DNA from: an uncultured Clostridium sp.
Lineage (GTDB): Bacteria > Bacillota > Clostridia > Clostridiales > Clostridiaceae
Length of the DNA stretch: 64,000 nt
Direction: 5' to 3'
Assembly (NCBI RefSeq): GCF_900769625.1
Contig: NZ_CAAGHK010000075.1
Span: 71,052 to 135,051 of the forward strand
The notes below the pieces were generated by a model. It was not told the DNA's origin and made no database searches. It saw nothing but the letters and a program-made list of their open reading frames with translations. The position numbers were made by a program, and so were the translations under genes. Below, piece by piece: positions 52,273-61,912 of this stretch (the first letter of the stretch is position 1; every line of letters begins with the position of its first letter).

Positions 52273-52559
52273 CATCATTCCTCCTTAAATTTTATTTATT
52301 AATTATTATTTTCATCATTTGAAACTTCTATTCATATATTATGATTAACTATGAATATTAATTCCAAATTTCTTGTTATCGTTTACCTTTTACCGCACAC
52401 TTTCTAATCTTAGATTGTATGTATTGAAATAATTAATTACCGATATTTTATTTTATGATTGTTATAGAAAAATATTCGTTTTATGTTACTTTTCCTAAAT
52501 GAATTATTGGATGCTTTACAAAATATATTTAAATTAGAACTATATTAAGGAGAAAAAAC

Positions 52560-52997
52560 ATGGTGTTTGTATTAATATTACTTCTTGTTCTCTTTATAGG
52601 TGGAGGAAGTGTCTATTTCTTAAAATCCTTCGATGAAAAATATGTAGAACTGCAGAAAAGCAACCTTCTTTTAAAATCTCAACTGGCACAGATAAAATCA
52701 AAGTATGAGCTTCTTGATTCATCCACAAAAAATTGTAATATAGAATTTCTTTCTGTGGATAATCATTATGGTCTTCTTCCTAAAGATACTATTATAAGAA
52801 TAAGCCCTTCAAATAACTCGTGTATTGTAAAAAAAATAGATATGGGCATGCAGGTAGGAATTTTAGAAAAAGTTCATTCAAATGATTCAACTTGGTACTA
52901 TGTTGCTCTTCCCCTTGATATCAATATCAACTCACGAGGCTGGGTAGAAGAATATGCTTTTTCTGAAATATCAAATTCTCCAATTGAAATTTCTTAA
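52560..52997 (+). CDS. Membrane-anchored protein with SH3-like domain
   Basis: Protein of 145 residues. N-terminal transmembrane helix (about 2-20), a short coiled-coil (YVELQKSNLLLKSQLAQIKS), then an SH3b-like domain (LLPKDTIIRISPSNNSCIVK, MQVGILEKVHSNDSTWYYVA, RGWVEEYAFSE). SH3b domains outside the membrane usually bind peptidoglycan or ligands. AAGGAG site. A single gene with hairpins downstream. Function unknown. Confidence 0.75.
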   Translation: MVFVLILLLVLFIGGGSVYFLKSFDEKYVELQKSNLLLKSQLAQIKSKYELLDSSTKNCNIEFLSVDNHYGLLPKDTIIRISPSNNSCIVKKIDMGMQVGILEKVHSNDSTWYYVALPLDININSRGWVEEYAFSEISNSPIEIS

Positions 52998-53112
52998 AAA
53001 TATTTATATGTAAAATGCATAATAAAAATATATGTGGTAATACTTTATAATGAAGTATTTAACTTCAATATTTAATCGCCTCTCCCCCATTTTTATTTAT
53101 ATACAATTAAGT

Positions 53113-53158
53113 ATCACCATAATTGTTTTGTCAAAAATAATTATGGTGATTTCACTTT
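53113..53158 (+). terminator. Terminator-like hairpin
   Basis: ATCACCATAATT and AATTATGGTGAT, a 12-base stem, followed by TTCACTTTAT. It may end the SH3-like gene transcript. Confidence 0.55.
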
Positions 53159-53248
53159 ATAAAATTAAATATATCTAAAATAAAATAATTAAAACCCATC
53201 TGTTAATAAACAAATAGGTTTTATCCAAAAAGATAATAATTTTATGTT

Positions 53249-53284
53249 GCTATCCTTAATAATTATATTAAGGATAGCTTTTAT
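53249..53284 (+). terminator. Terminator-like hairpin
   Basis: GCTATCCTTAAT and ATTAAGGATAGC, a perfect 12-base stem with a 6-base loop, followed by TTTTAT. Confidence 0.65.
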
Positions 53285-53511
53285 ATGAATAATTTTTTCA
53301 TCTCAATTTACTTCTAAGGAAATACTCAGAAAATAAAAAACATAAAACTAATTGAGTACTTACCTAAAATTAAATCAATCTATGTATGAGAAGAAAAAAT
53401 TAGGTGCAAGGAGAGCTTTCATATCAATATTTTATGTTAATAAACGTTATTTTATTCATAACTAAATAGAAAAGTAAATCATTGAACTTATTTTTCTATT
53501 TAGTCACTCTT

Positions 53512-53745
53512 TCAGCTTCTGTTTGCATTTATATAATAATTTCCGTTTGCATCATACTCTGTATACTTTATGCTGAATTTGTTATCCTGCAGCATTGAAT
53601 TTATCACATCTATATCTTTTCTGTTTCTTTTGTTTATTTTTATTATAAAATTATCATCTTTATCTATTATTTTTAAATAGTCAAATATATTGCTGTAATC
53701 TTCCAAACCAATATTGCCGCTAATATCCATACTATAATTTGACAT
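53512..53745 (-). CDS. Hypothetical protein, 77 residues
   Basis: Small soluble protein, reading MSNYSMDISGNIGLEDYSNI then FDYLKIIDKDDNFIIKINKR, with a basic middle (KRNRKDIDVINSML) and strand-like end. No family recognised. It has an AAAGGAGGATG ribosome site, somewhat far from the ATG, and no neighbour within 200 bases on its strand apart from the EF-G-like gene, which ends... upstream of it in position but is transcribed leftward as well. Expression as a separate gene is likely. Confidence 0.5.
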   Translation of the reverse strand: MSNYSMDISGNIGLEDYSNIFDYLKIIDKDDNFIIKINKRNRKDIDVINSMLQDNKFSIKYTEYDANGNYYINANRS

Positions 53746-53960
53746 TGGTTTTTCATCCTCCTTTGTATAAAATCAAGTACATTTCTATACACAAATAGTA
53801 TGGCTTTATTCATATAATAATATTCCTGTTCTACTAAAAATGATTATAATTTTAAATTTTTATATACTAAAAGGCAGCCTAAAATATATATTCTAAGCTA
53901 CCTTTTTACATATACAGATAAATTTATATATTAAACTTTATAAAATTTCTAGTAATAGTA

Positions 53961-56048
53961 TTAATTCTTGTTTTTTGCTTCATTTATACTATTTATTACT
54001 TTATCTACCTCTGTCTCAGGAACTTCCTCATATCTTGCAAATTCTTTTCTAAACATACCACGTCCTTGAGTCAATGAACATAATTCAGTAGCATACTTTC
54101 TTATTTCTGCCATTGGAACTTCAGCGATTACCTTCTGCTTTTCGCCTTCTGGTTCCATGCCCATAACTCTGCCTCTCTTCTTGTTTATATCAGCCATGAC
54201 ATCACCCATATATTCATCAGGAATTACAACTTCAACCTGCATTATAGGTTCTAATAAGATTGGTTTTGCCTGTTCAAGTCCCTTTTTATATGCTATTGAT
54301 GCTGCCATTTTAAATGCCATTTCAGATGAATCAACTGGGTGATATGAACCATCATGAAGAATTGCTCTTAATCCTATTACTGGACATCCAGCCAATACAC
54401 CATGAGAAGTACATTCTCTCAAACCTTTTTCAACTGCTGGAATAAAATTTCTTGGAACTGCTCCACCTACAACTTTATCTACGAATTCCATATCTTCTAC
54501 GCCATCTTTTCTTGGCTCAAATTTAATAACAACATCACCATACTGCCCATGTCCTCCAGACTGCTTCTTATGCTTGCCTTGAACATCAGCTGTTCCTTTA
54601 ATTGTTTCCTTATAAGGAACTTTAGGAAGCTCTAAATCCACATCTACTCCATATTTACTCTTTATTTTACTTGTAATTATGTTAATATGAGTTTCACCTA
54701 ATCCTGAAATAATAGTTTCTGCATTTTCAATATCTCTTGAAACTTCAAATACTGGATCCTCTTCTTTTAATTTTGCCAAAGACTGAGATATTTTATCTTC
54801 ATCACCCTTAGCTTTTGGAATTACTGACATTGAACAAACTGTATTAGGGAAATTCATCTTATCATATATTACCTTAAAATCTGGACTGCATAATGTATCT
54901 CCTGTATTTGTATACTGCAGTTTTGAAATAGCACCTATATCTCCTGCTATTATTTTCTTTGTTGGAATCTGATTCTTTCCTCTAAGGAAGCATATATGCG
55001 ATAATTTTTCATTCTTATTCTTATTTGTATTTATAACTGTCATATCATCCTGAGCCTCACCAGTTATTACTCTGAAGAATGATATTTTACCTACAAATGG
55101 GTCAGCAATTGTCTTAAATACCAATGCTGAAAATGGCTGGCTTTGATCAAGTCCTATGAATACCTCTTCATTCGTATCAACTTTTAGAGCTTTCTGAGGA
55201 ATTGCATATTCAGGCGATGGGAAACATTCAACAATATCCTCAAGTAATGTATCCATTCCGATAACTTTAATAGCACTTCCGCACATAACTGGTGCAATGT
55301 CACCATTTGCACATCCCTTGATTAATCCTTTATAAATCTCATCATCACTTAAAGTTCCTTCACTAAAATATTTATCAAGCAAGGCTTCATCTGTTTCTGC
55401 AACAGATTCCATAATCATTATTTTACAAGCATGAACTTTTTCTTTTAATTCTTCTGGAATCTCAATAGGTTTTACTTCCTTTGTCTTCATATCATAAATT
55501 CTTGCTTTTTCAGATATAACATTAATTACACCTTTAAAATCATCTTCTGATCCAATAGGGTATTGAATTGGAACAACACTTATCCCAAATTTCTGATTAA
55601 GCTCATCAAGAACTTTATCAAAACTTGCATTTTCTCTATCAAGCTTATTAATAAAAATAGTTCTTGGAAGTTTTATTTTATTGCAGTATTCCCAAGCCTT
55701 TTCTGTTCCAGCTTTTACTCCAGATACACCACTGATAACTATCATCGCTACGTCTACAGCTCTCATCCCCTGAATCCACTCCCCCTGAAAATCAGCATAT
55801 CCTGGAATATCTACTATATTTATCTTAATGTTATCTAATTCAACCGGCGCAACTGAAAGTGAAATAGAAAACTGCCTTTTCTTTTCCTCTGGGTCAAAAT
55901 CTAATACTGTTGTACCATCTTCAACTCTTCCAAGTCTGTCAGTCACTTTTGAATAATATAAAATACTTTCTGCCAAAGCAGTCTTTCCTGTACCATTATG
56001 TCCTATAAGTCCTATGTTTCTTAAATTATTAATAGTATAATTCTTCAT
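53961..56048 (-). CDS. Elongation factor G-like GTPase (EF-G2 type)
   Basis: Translational GTPase of 695 residues with EF-G domain order. G1 is IGHNGTGKTALAES, G3 VDIPGYADFQGEW, G4 INKLDREN. The usual EF-G catalytic segment DTPGHVDF is DIPGYADF here: Tyr in place of His, as in the EF-G2 subfamily known from Thermus. Domain IV has GGHGQYGDVVIKFEP. It is an accessory paralogue rather than the main fusA, which normally lies with the rps12/7 and tuf genes. The ATG at 56048 lacks a strong ribosome site; four codons upstream is a TTG. Confidence 0.9.
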   Translation of the reverse strand: MKNYTINNLRNIGLIGHNGTGKTALAESILYYSKVTDRLGRVEDGTTVLDFDPEEKKRQFSISLSVAPVELDNIKINIVDIPGYADFQGEWIQGMRAVDVAMIVISGVSGVKAGTEKAWEYCNKIKLPRTIFINKLDRENASFDKVLDELNQKFGISVVPIQYPIGSEDDFKGVINVISEKARIYDMKTKEVKPIEIPEELKEKVHACKIMIMESVAETDEALLDKYFSEGTLSDDEIYKGLIKGCANGDIAPVMCGSAIKVIGMDTLLEDIVECFPSPEYAIPQKALKVDTNEEVFIGLDQSQPFSALVFKTIADPFVGKISFFRVITGEAQDDMTVINTNKNKNEKLSHICFLRGKNQIPTKKIIAGDIGAISKLQYTNTGDTLCSPDFKVIYDKMNFPNTVCSMSVIPKAKGDEDKISQSLAKLKEEDPVFEVSRDIENAETIISGLGETHINIITSKIKSKYGVDVDLELPKVPYKETIKGTADVQGKHKKQSGGHGQYGDVVIKFEPRKDGVEDMEFVDKVVGGAVPRNFIPAVEKGLRECTSHGVLAGCPVIGLRAILHDGSYHPVDSSEMAFKMAASIAYKKGLEQAKPILLEPIMQVEVVIPDEYMGDVMADINKKRGRVMGMEPEGEKQKVIAEVPMAEIRKYATELCSLTQGRGMFRKEFARYEEVPETEVDKVINSINEAKNKN

Positions 56049-56405
56049 AAATTCTGCCAAATCCTAAAGTTTTATTAGAAGATGGCTCCCACCTGCCTTT
56101 CATGTACAATAATGTTGAATGTACTGCTTCAAAATAGAATACAATTATTCAAGAATACATTCTTTTATCCAGAATTCTTTACATTCAGTATATTATATGT
56201 ATTGTCAGTATTTATAATTAATAATTCTATCCTTATTTATGAAACCTTTTTTATTTTTCTAAATTTTCTGAAAATTATCCCTCCTTTTGAAGTCATTTTC
56301 ATATTTTGTATTGTTACTTCCTTTGTATTATAATTAAATTTGATTATTATTACGTTTAAGTGTAATAAATGGTTATTATTATTTTTATTAAGGAGTTAAA
56401 TATTT
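56049..56405. other. Divergent intergenic region
   Basis: About 360 bases between the EF-G2-like gene and the divergent GT39-like gene. A+T-rich; an AAGGAG ribosome site for the latter at its right end. No other element recognised. Confidence 0.5.
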
Positions 56406-57878
56406 ATGAAGAGTGATTCACTAAATAAATCAACTGGATCTGCACTGAATAAATTTGGTGTATATTTCACTAATTTTGTAGTTTACTCATTGCTCATACT
56501 TTTTTTAATAGTATTTGCTACTACCTTTTATTCCGTTTACAATAATTTCAGATACCTTAATTATGTAAACATCTCATTAATAGTATTATACCTAGTATTA
56601 ACAGGTTTCTTTATTTTAGGAATACACAAGAAAGTTCCTAAAAAAAAGATGTTTATTTATATTCTTACTTCAGGATTTATTATGAGACTTGCATGGGCTA
56701 TTGTAACAAAAAGCACACCAGTATCTGATTTCCTTGCCATATACGAAGCTGCCGGAAGTCTTTTAGAAGGTGATACAAGTGCATTTAAGGGACTTGGATA
56801 TTTTGCAAGATTTCCTCATAACACTACATATATATTATTATTTTCAGTATTAAGAAATCTATTTGGAAATAATGCACTTTTTGCTATGAAAATAATCAAT
56901 GTGCTGCTTTCTACTGTATCGATTGCTTTAGTATATCTTATATGTAATAAGATATTCAAAGACTATAGGAAAATACTGCTTGGAACATTTTTCATTTCAA
57001 TTCTTCCATCTGCAGTATTATATACCCCTGTATACTGTTCAGAAAACATAGCAATTCCATTTTACTTAGCTAGTATATATTTATTTATATTAGTTGTTGA
57101 TAAAAAAAATAACTGTCTTTTACTTATTCTGAGCGGACTTCTTTTATGTATTGGACACTTATTCAGAATGGTTGCCTATGTAGTATTAATAGCATATATA
57201 ATGTATATCTTAATCTATAATAGAGATAAATTTATTATCAAGATGAGAAATATATTATTTTTAGTTGTTCCTTTCATAATACTTTTGGTTGTATTCTCAA
57301 ATATTCTTATAAAAGCAGGTATTACAGAAAGAAACCTATGGGATGGAAGTGAACCAAGTATCACCTCTGCAGTAAGAGGAAGCAACATTGAAAGTGGTGG
57401 AAGCTGGAATCCTGAGGATGCTGAATTTATTGATGAGCAGATTCACAACATGGATAAAGACTCTGTTGCCAAAGTGTGTAAAGAAAGAATTCTTAAAAGA
57501 TATACTACTACTCCGCCTTTAGAATTAGGTAAATTCTTTATAAAGAAAATTGCTACTCAATGGGCATATGGAGATGATGCTGGTGCTTACTGGTCTGAAG
57601 TAGGAATTGAAGAAAATGATATAATTTTTGATATTTCAGGTAAAGGAATTCTATGGTATCAGCTTGTTTATGCAATAATACTGCTATTCATAATGAAAGG
57701 ATTATTTAATAAGGGAGAACATATTGATAATAAGATAATAAATTTATTCTATATTATCTTGTGCGGATTCGGTGCAATGCTTCTTATTCTTGAAAATCAA
57801 TGCAGATATGCCTATATAATTAATTATGTATTCGCAATACTTCCTGTTACAGCATTAAAATCATCATCTGATAATTAA
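56406..57878 (+). CDS. GT39/PMT-like polytopic glycosyltransferase
   Basis: Integral membrane protein of 490 residues with about eleven hydrophobic segments and a large extracytoplasmic region near residues 310-400. The first outer loop has TKSTPVSDFLAIYEAA with the acidic residue used by ArnT/PMT-type GT-C enzymes. These take sugar from a polyprenyl-phosphate carrier and place it on proteins or glycans outside the cell. Located opposite a HAD-GtrA fusion and a UbiA-type gene that could make and flip such a carrier. Acceptor unknown. Confidence 0.78.
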   Translation: MKSDSLNKSTGSALNKFGVYFTNFVVYSLLILFLIVFATTFYSVYNNFRYLNYVNISLIVLYLVLTGFFILGIHKKVPKKKMFIYILTSGFIMRLAWAIVTKSTPVSDFLAIYEAAGSLLEGDTSAFKGLGYFARFPHNTTYILLFSVLRNLFGNNALFAMKIINVLLSTVSIALVYLICNKIFKDYRKILLGTFFISILPSAVLYTPVYCSENIAIPFYLASIYLFILVVDKKNNCLLLILSGLLLCIGHLFRMVAYVVLIAYIMYILIYNRDKFIIKMRNILFLVVPFIILLVVFSNILIKAGITERNLWDGSEPSITSAVRGSNIESGGSWNPEDAEFIDEQIHNMDKDSVAKVCKERILKRYTTTPPLELGKFFIKKIATQWAYGDDAGAYWSEVGIEENDIIFDISGKGILWYQLVYAIILLFIMKGLFNKGEHIDNKIINLFYIILCGFGAMLLILENQCRYAYIINYVFAILPVTALKSSSDN

Positions 57879-57910
57879 AAATACCATATATTTTAATAAA
57901 ATAGTTAAAT

Positions 57911-57957
57911 AAAAAAGTTTAGATTCATACTATTTCTGAATCTAAACTTTTTTATTT
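57911..57957. terminator. Bidirectional terminator
   Basis: AAAAAAGTTTAGATTCA and TGAATCTAAACTTTTTT, a perfect 17-base stem with A and T runs on its ends, between converging genes. Confidence 0.92.
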
Positions 57958-58081
57958 TGAAATATAAGTCTGCTATAATAGTAGACTTATTATTAAACTA
58001 ATTTTGTCTATATTGTTTTACTTTAAACTCATTTTACTGTATATTCTATATGCTGCAGTTAATAACCCAAATTTTATTTGT

Positions 58082-59077
58082 TTATTGCTGTAATTGCTGT
58101 GGATTATTCTTCTTGCTGAAGGCAAAGAACTTCATTATTATAAATGTAACAGGAACACCTACAATCGCCGCTAATGCAAATACAATAAGCTTATTCCATC
58201 CAAGCATGTTAAAGAATATTAATACGAAAATATTCTGTATTATAAAATTAGGAATATATGAAATACAGAACTTTATATATTTTATAAATCTCATTTCTTC
58301 TTTAAATACTAATGTACTGTTTAACAAATATGAAATAGTCATTGCTGTAATATATCCCAGGACAAAAGAAATATTAACATCTAACAATATAGAATAAAGA
58401 TATGAAAATACTATTCCGTTTATTGTGTTTATACCTCCAACAAAAAGAAAAGAAAAAAATTCCTTTGATAAAAATAAACTCTTTAGTTTTTTTAATTTTC
58501 CTGGCTCATATTGATCCCACTGAACAATATTGTTTCCGCTTACTATGTATCTTTCCTCTGCTAACAATGAAATAGGTGCATCACTTAATGAATCAGAATA
58601 AAATTTCTTTATCTCACCATGCTGCTCCTCTGAAAAGTATTTCTTGAATCTCAATACCTTTTCTTCACCATAGCAATTTTCACCTTCACATATTCCTGTT
58701 TTTTTATTCACTTCTGAAGCAATTAAATGTTTTATACCTATTCTTCTGCATATAGGAATAAGTAAAAACTCTGGTGATGCAGAAATTACAACATCACTAT
58801 CTTCTCTGCACTCTAAATACCATGATTTAATTTTATTTTCGTTTGTATTCCAAAACGAATCAACCATAGACTCTACATTATCTATTCCTTTCAAAAATGA
58901 ATAAAATTTTTCCTTAAAATAAAGTTTAGGAGAGAACCCAAACATATATTTTATAAAGCCGATAATCTGGACTGGCAAAAATCTAATCAGCATTGGATTT
59001 TTCTTAAGTGAATAAAAATAAAAATCTAATGTACTGTCGCCATCATAAATTGTCTTATCAAAATCATAAACATTCAT
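58082..59077 (-). CDS. HAD phosphatase fused to GtrA-like membrane domain
   Basis: Protein of 331 residues with two parts. Residues 1-200 are a HAD-IB (SerB-like) phosphatase: motif I VYDFDKTIYDGDST (Asp 5, Asp 7), VVISASPEFLLIP, and motif IV-type SDSLSDAPISLLAEE. Residues 206-325 are a GtrA-like domain with four transmembrane helices (FLFVGGINTINGIVFSYLYS, TAMTISYLLNSTLVFKEE). GtrA proteins move polyprenyl-phosphate sugars across the membrane. Next to the UbiA-type phosphoribosyltransferase it could remove the 5-phosphate of polyprenyl-phosphoribose phosphate and flip the product; this is inference. Confidence 0.85.
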   Translation of the reverse strand: MNVYDFDKTIYDGDSTLDFYFYSLKKNPMLIRFLPVQIIGFIKYMFGFSPKLYFKEKFYSFLKGIDNVESMVDSFWNTNENKIKSWYLECREDSDVVISASPEFLLIPICRRIGIKHLIASEVNKKTGICEGENCYGEEKVLRFKKYFSEEQHGEIKKFYSDSLSDAPISLLAEERYIVSGNNIVQWDQYEPGKLKKLKSLFLSKEFFSFLFVGGINTINGIVFSYLYSILLDVNISFVLGYITAMTISYLLNSTLVFKEEMRFIKYIKFCISYIPNFIIQNIFVLIFFNMLGWNKLIVFALAAIVGVPVTFIIMKFFAFSKKNNPQQLQQ

Positions 59078-59178
59078 AATTATATCCTCATCTTTTATTT
59101 ATTATTTTATTAATTAACTTTCTAATATATTTTTCATAACACACCTTTGCACTACCTTATTTTCTTCTAATTATAATT

Positions 59179-59207
59179 AAAATCTTATAATAACATTATA
59201 AGATTTT
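59179..59207 (-). terminator. Hairpin after the UbiA-type gene
   Basis: AAAATCTTATAAT-AAC-ATTATAAGATTTT, a perfect 13-base stem; minus strand continues TTTTAATTATAA. It probably ends the UbiA-type transcript ahead of the HAD-GtrA gene. Confidence 0.6.
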
Positions 59208-59243
59208 AAAACTAAGTCTATTTTAATTTATTATGCTGGTTAT

Positions 59244-60107
59244 TTAGATATATATTATCAATAAAACAGTAATAATATATAGTAATGTCAGCCCTATTAA
59301 TACCTTATCATGCAGAAGTACACTTACAGGATCTCCATCAGACTCACCTTCAACATTTAGGCTGTATTTCATACAGATAGTCATAACTAATGGTACAGTC
59401 CATACAAGATTATTATTAGGATATCTTTCTATGGTTGTTGGATCAACGCACCATAATGAATAAAATACTATGGTAAGCCCTAAGCACATATACATGTTTT
59501 TATCAAGGAAGCCATGATTATAATACTTTAATACTTTTCTGCTCTTGCTTCCTTCATTATTTAATTCGTTTCTTCTCTTTCCAAGACCTAAATAGAATGA
59601 CATTGCAATTACAGTTAGATACAGCCAGTTAGATACTTCAATCGATGTAATTGCAGAGCCATATAATACTCTGAATAAAAATCCCGATACAAGAATTGTA
59701 ATATCTATTATTGGACGATTCTTAAGTCCCATACTGTAAGCAAAATTAAATCCTACATACATAATTACAAATATCCATGCCTTTATATTAAATCCACATG
59801 CTAAGTAATTAAGTACTATTCCAACGAATGCTATAATGACTGCCAATATATATGCTTCTTTTATTGACACAGCTCCACTTGCTATTGGTCTTTTGCACTT
59901 TGTTGAATGCTTTCTGTCCTTTTCAACATCCTGAATATCATTTATTACATATACAATAGATGATAGTATGCTAAATGAGAAAAAACCAAATATAGTTTTA
60001 CTTAATAAATCAAAATTAAATAAATTCTGACTAAAAACAAGTGGTAGAAAAATCAATACATTCTTTAAATAATGATGTACTCTCATTAACTTTAAATAGT
60101 TTTTCAT
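59244..60107 (-). CDS. UbiA-type polyprenyl-phosphate phosphoribosyltransferase (DPPR synthase-like)
   Basis: Membrane prenyl-group transferase of 287 residues with about eight helices. The N-terminus LMRVHHYLKNVLIFLPL and the metal-binding YVINDIQDVEKDRKHSTK (Asn 56, Asp 57, Asp 60, Asp 64) with KRPIASG, then YSMGLKNRPIIDITILVSGF, LYGSA and LGLGKRRNEL, fit the Rv3806c-like subgroup rather than quinone or heme UbiA. Those enzymes join polyprenyl phosphate and PRPP to give polyprenyl-phosphoribose 5-phosphate. Downstream is the HAD-GtrA gene. Confidence 0.82.
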   Translation of the reverse strand: MKNYLKLMRVHHYLKNVLIFLPLVFSQNLFNFDLLSKTIFGFFSFSILSSIVYVINDIQDVEKDRKHSTKCKRPIASGAVSIKEAYILAVIIAFVGIVLNYLACGFNIKAWIFVIMYVGFNFAYSMGLKNRPIIDITILVSGFLFRVLYGSAITSIEVSNWLYLTVIAMSFYLGLGKRRNELNNEGSKSRKVLKYYNHGFLDKNMYMCLGLTIVFYSLWCVDPTTIERYPNNNLVWTVPLVMTICMKYSLNVEGESDGDPVSVLLHDKVLIGLTLLYIITVLLIIYI

Positions 60108-60293
60108 GTTCTATACCTCTGTATACATTTAAAATAAAATTTTAGTCCTTTAAACTCCGCTAACTTTATTATCTGTCACTTCAATTCAAAATTCCAGTAA
60201 ATTAGTAAATAATGTTTATTTAAATTTACACTTTTAATATTATACTATATTAAACTTTGATTAACAAACTCTTAAAATAATATTTATTAAAAT

Positions 60294-60323
60294 AAAAATA
60301 CGAGGCATAACCTCGTATTTTTA
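60294..60323. terminator. Terminator of the AbgT gene
   Basis: AAAATACGAGG-CATAA-CCTCGTATTTTT stem, A run and T run on both sides, 50 bases after the AbgT stop. Confidence 0.9.
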
Positions 60324-60376
60324 TTTACTTATACTTCTTGTTTAAATATATATTTTCTGTTCTATTTAATATACTA

Positions 60377-61912
60377 TTAAATAAATATTCCTACCCCTAC
60401 TCCTAATGGTAGTTTTAATACAAACCAAACCATTAAAAGAATACTCCATCCAATTAAGAATACTATTGAATATGGAACCATAGTTGAAATTAATGTACCT
60501 ATTCCCGAATCCTTATCATATTTTTCTGCAAATGCTGCAATTAAAGCAAAATAACTCATTAAAGGTGATATTATATTAGTTGAAGAATCTCCTATTCTGT
60601 AAGCCATCTGAGTTAATTCTGGAGAATATCCTATTCCCATAAGCATTGGTACAAAGATTGGAGCCATGATTGCCCACTTCGCTGAAGCAGATCCCATGAA
60701 TAAGTTTATAAATGCTGCAACTGCTATAAATGCTAATAATAATGGTATTCCCTTTATACCTGTTGCCTCTAAGAAATTAGCTCCTTTAACAGCTATTACA
60801 GTACCTAATTTAGTATAACTAAAGTATGAAACAAACTGAGATGCAAAGAATACTAAAACTATATATGATCCCATGGCCGACATGCTTTTGCCCATTAAAT
60901 TAATAACATGCTTATCATTCTTTATAGTTCTCTCACCTACACCATAAGCTATTCCTGGTATTAAAAATAGTATAGATATAATAACAACGATAGAATCCAT
61001 AAATGGTGATTTTAATATTCCGTGATTTTCAGGATTTCTTAAAACTCCATTATAAGGTGCAACTAATAATAATATTGCTATTAATGTAATTAAAAATGCA
61101 ATTCCTGCAAATAATAACCCTCTTTTTTCTTCTTTAGAAATTTTCATTTCTTCTTCCTGATCATCATTTCCCGTATACTGTCCAAGTCTAGGTTCAACAA
61201 TTTTTTCAGTTACAATAGTTCCAAGAATAGTTATAAGAAATGCTGATGCAATTATGAAGTACCAGTTTCCTGTCATACCAACTTCATATGATGCATTAGA
61301 AAGCTTTGCTGCTTCTGTTGTTATACCACCTAATAATGCATCTGTTGGCCCTGGAAAAAGATTCGCACTAAATCCACCTGAAACCCCTGCAAATGCAGCT
61401 GCTATCCCAGCTAAAGGATTTCTTCCAAAGCTCTTGAAAATTACTGCTCCTAGTGGTATTAAAACAACATATCCTGCATCTGAAGCTATACTAGACATAA
61501 CCCCCGCAAAAACTACTACTAAAGTTACAAACTTCTTTGGAGTACTCAATACTAATTTCTTTAATAATGCTGAAATCAATCCACTTCCTTCAGCAACTCC
61601 AACTCCTAGTAATGCTACTAAAACTGTTCCAAGCGGTGCAAAACCAGTAAAGTTTTTTATTGCGCTTGTAAACATATATCTTATTCCTTGTGGAGTTAAT
61701 AAACTTACAACCCCTACTGTTAATTCCTTCAATTCACCTGATGCTACATCAATTCCCTCATAGGTAACAGAAACACCAAGCTTGTATGTAATATGAGACA
61801 CAACCATAATTATTGCACATAATATTACAAATAACGTAGTTGGATGTGGCAATATATTTCCTATTTTTTCTACAGTGCCAAGTATCCCTAACTTTTTCTT
61901 ATTATCCTTCAT
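60377..61912 (-). CDS. AbgT family transporter
   Basis: Membrane transporter of 511 residues with about twelve to thirteen helices. IGNILPHPTTLFVILCAIIM at the N-terminus, VALLGVGVAEGSGLISALL, FAGVMSSIASDAGYVVLIPL and GDSSTNIISPLMSYFALI are AbgT hallmarks. The family takes up p-aminobenzoyl-glutamate or exports antimetabolites such as sulphonamides; the substrate here is not known. AGGAGG site. No peptidase gene (abgA/B) is adjacent. Confidence 0.92.
   Translation of the reverse strand: MKDNKKKLGILGTVEKIGNILPHPTTLFVILCAIIMVVSHITYKLGVSVTYEGIDVASGELKELTVGVVSLLTPQGIRYMFTSAIKNFTGFAPLGTVLVALLGVGVAEGSGLISALLKKLVLSTPKKFVTLVVVFAGVMSSIASDAGYVVLIPLGAVIFKSFGRNPLAGIAAAFAGVSGGFSANLFPGPTDALLGGITTEAAKLSNASYEVGMTGNWYFIIASAFLITILGTIVTEKIVEPRLGQYTGNDDQEEEMKISKEEKRGLLFAGIAFLITLIAILLLVAPYNGVLRNPENHGILKSPFMDSIVVIISILFLIPGIAYGVGERTIKNDKHVINLMGKSMSAMGSYIVLVFFASQFVSYFSYTKLGTVIAVKGANFLEATGIKGIPLLLAFIAVAAFINLFMGSASAKWAIMAPIFVPMLMGIGYSPELTQMAYRIGDSSTNIISPLMSYFALIAAFAEKYDKDSGIGTLISTMVPYSIVFLIGWSILLMVWFVLKLPLGVGVGIFI

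Larger units (their letters stand above)
52998..53511. other. Intergenic region rich in hairpins
   Basis: About 510 bases without a gene. Three inverted repeats follow one another: 53113-53158, 53190-53221 (AAAACCCAT…ATAGGTTTT) and 53249-53284; a fourth, CTAAATAGAAAA…TTTTCTATTTAG (53463-53506), lies at the end of the next gene. Confidence 0.6.

Noticed and set aside
53961..56048. Tetracycline ribosomal protection protein
   Set aside because: Similar overall architecture, but the sequence follows EF-G2 (DIPGYADF in G3) and lacks the surrounding resistance context.
56082..56333. Plus-strand frame of 83 codons upstream of the GT39-like gene
   Set aside because: Hydrophobic low-complexity product, no ribosome site, ends before the true gene.
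61254..61763. Plus-strand open frame of 169 codons
   Set aside because: Antisense to the AbgT transporter. Long antisense frames arise easily opposite hydrophobic-codon-rich genes, and the product is proline/alanine-rich without a domain.
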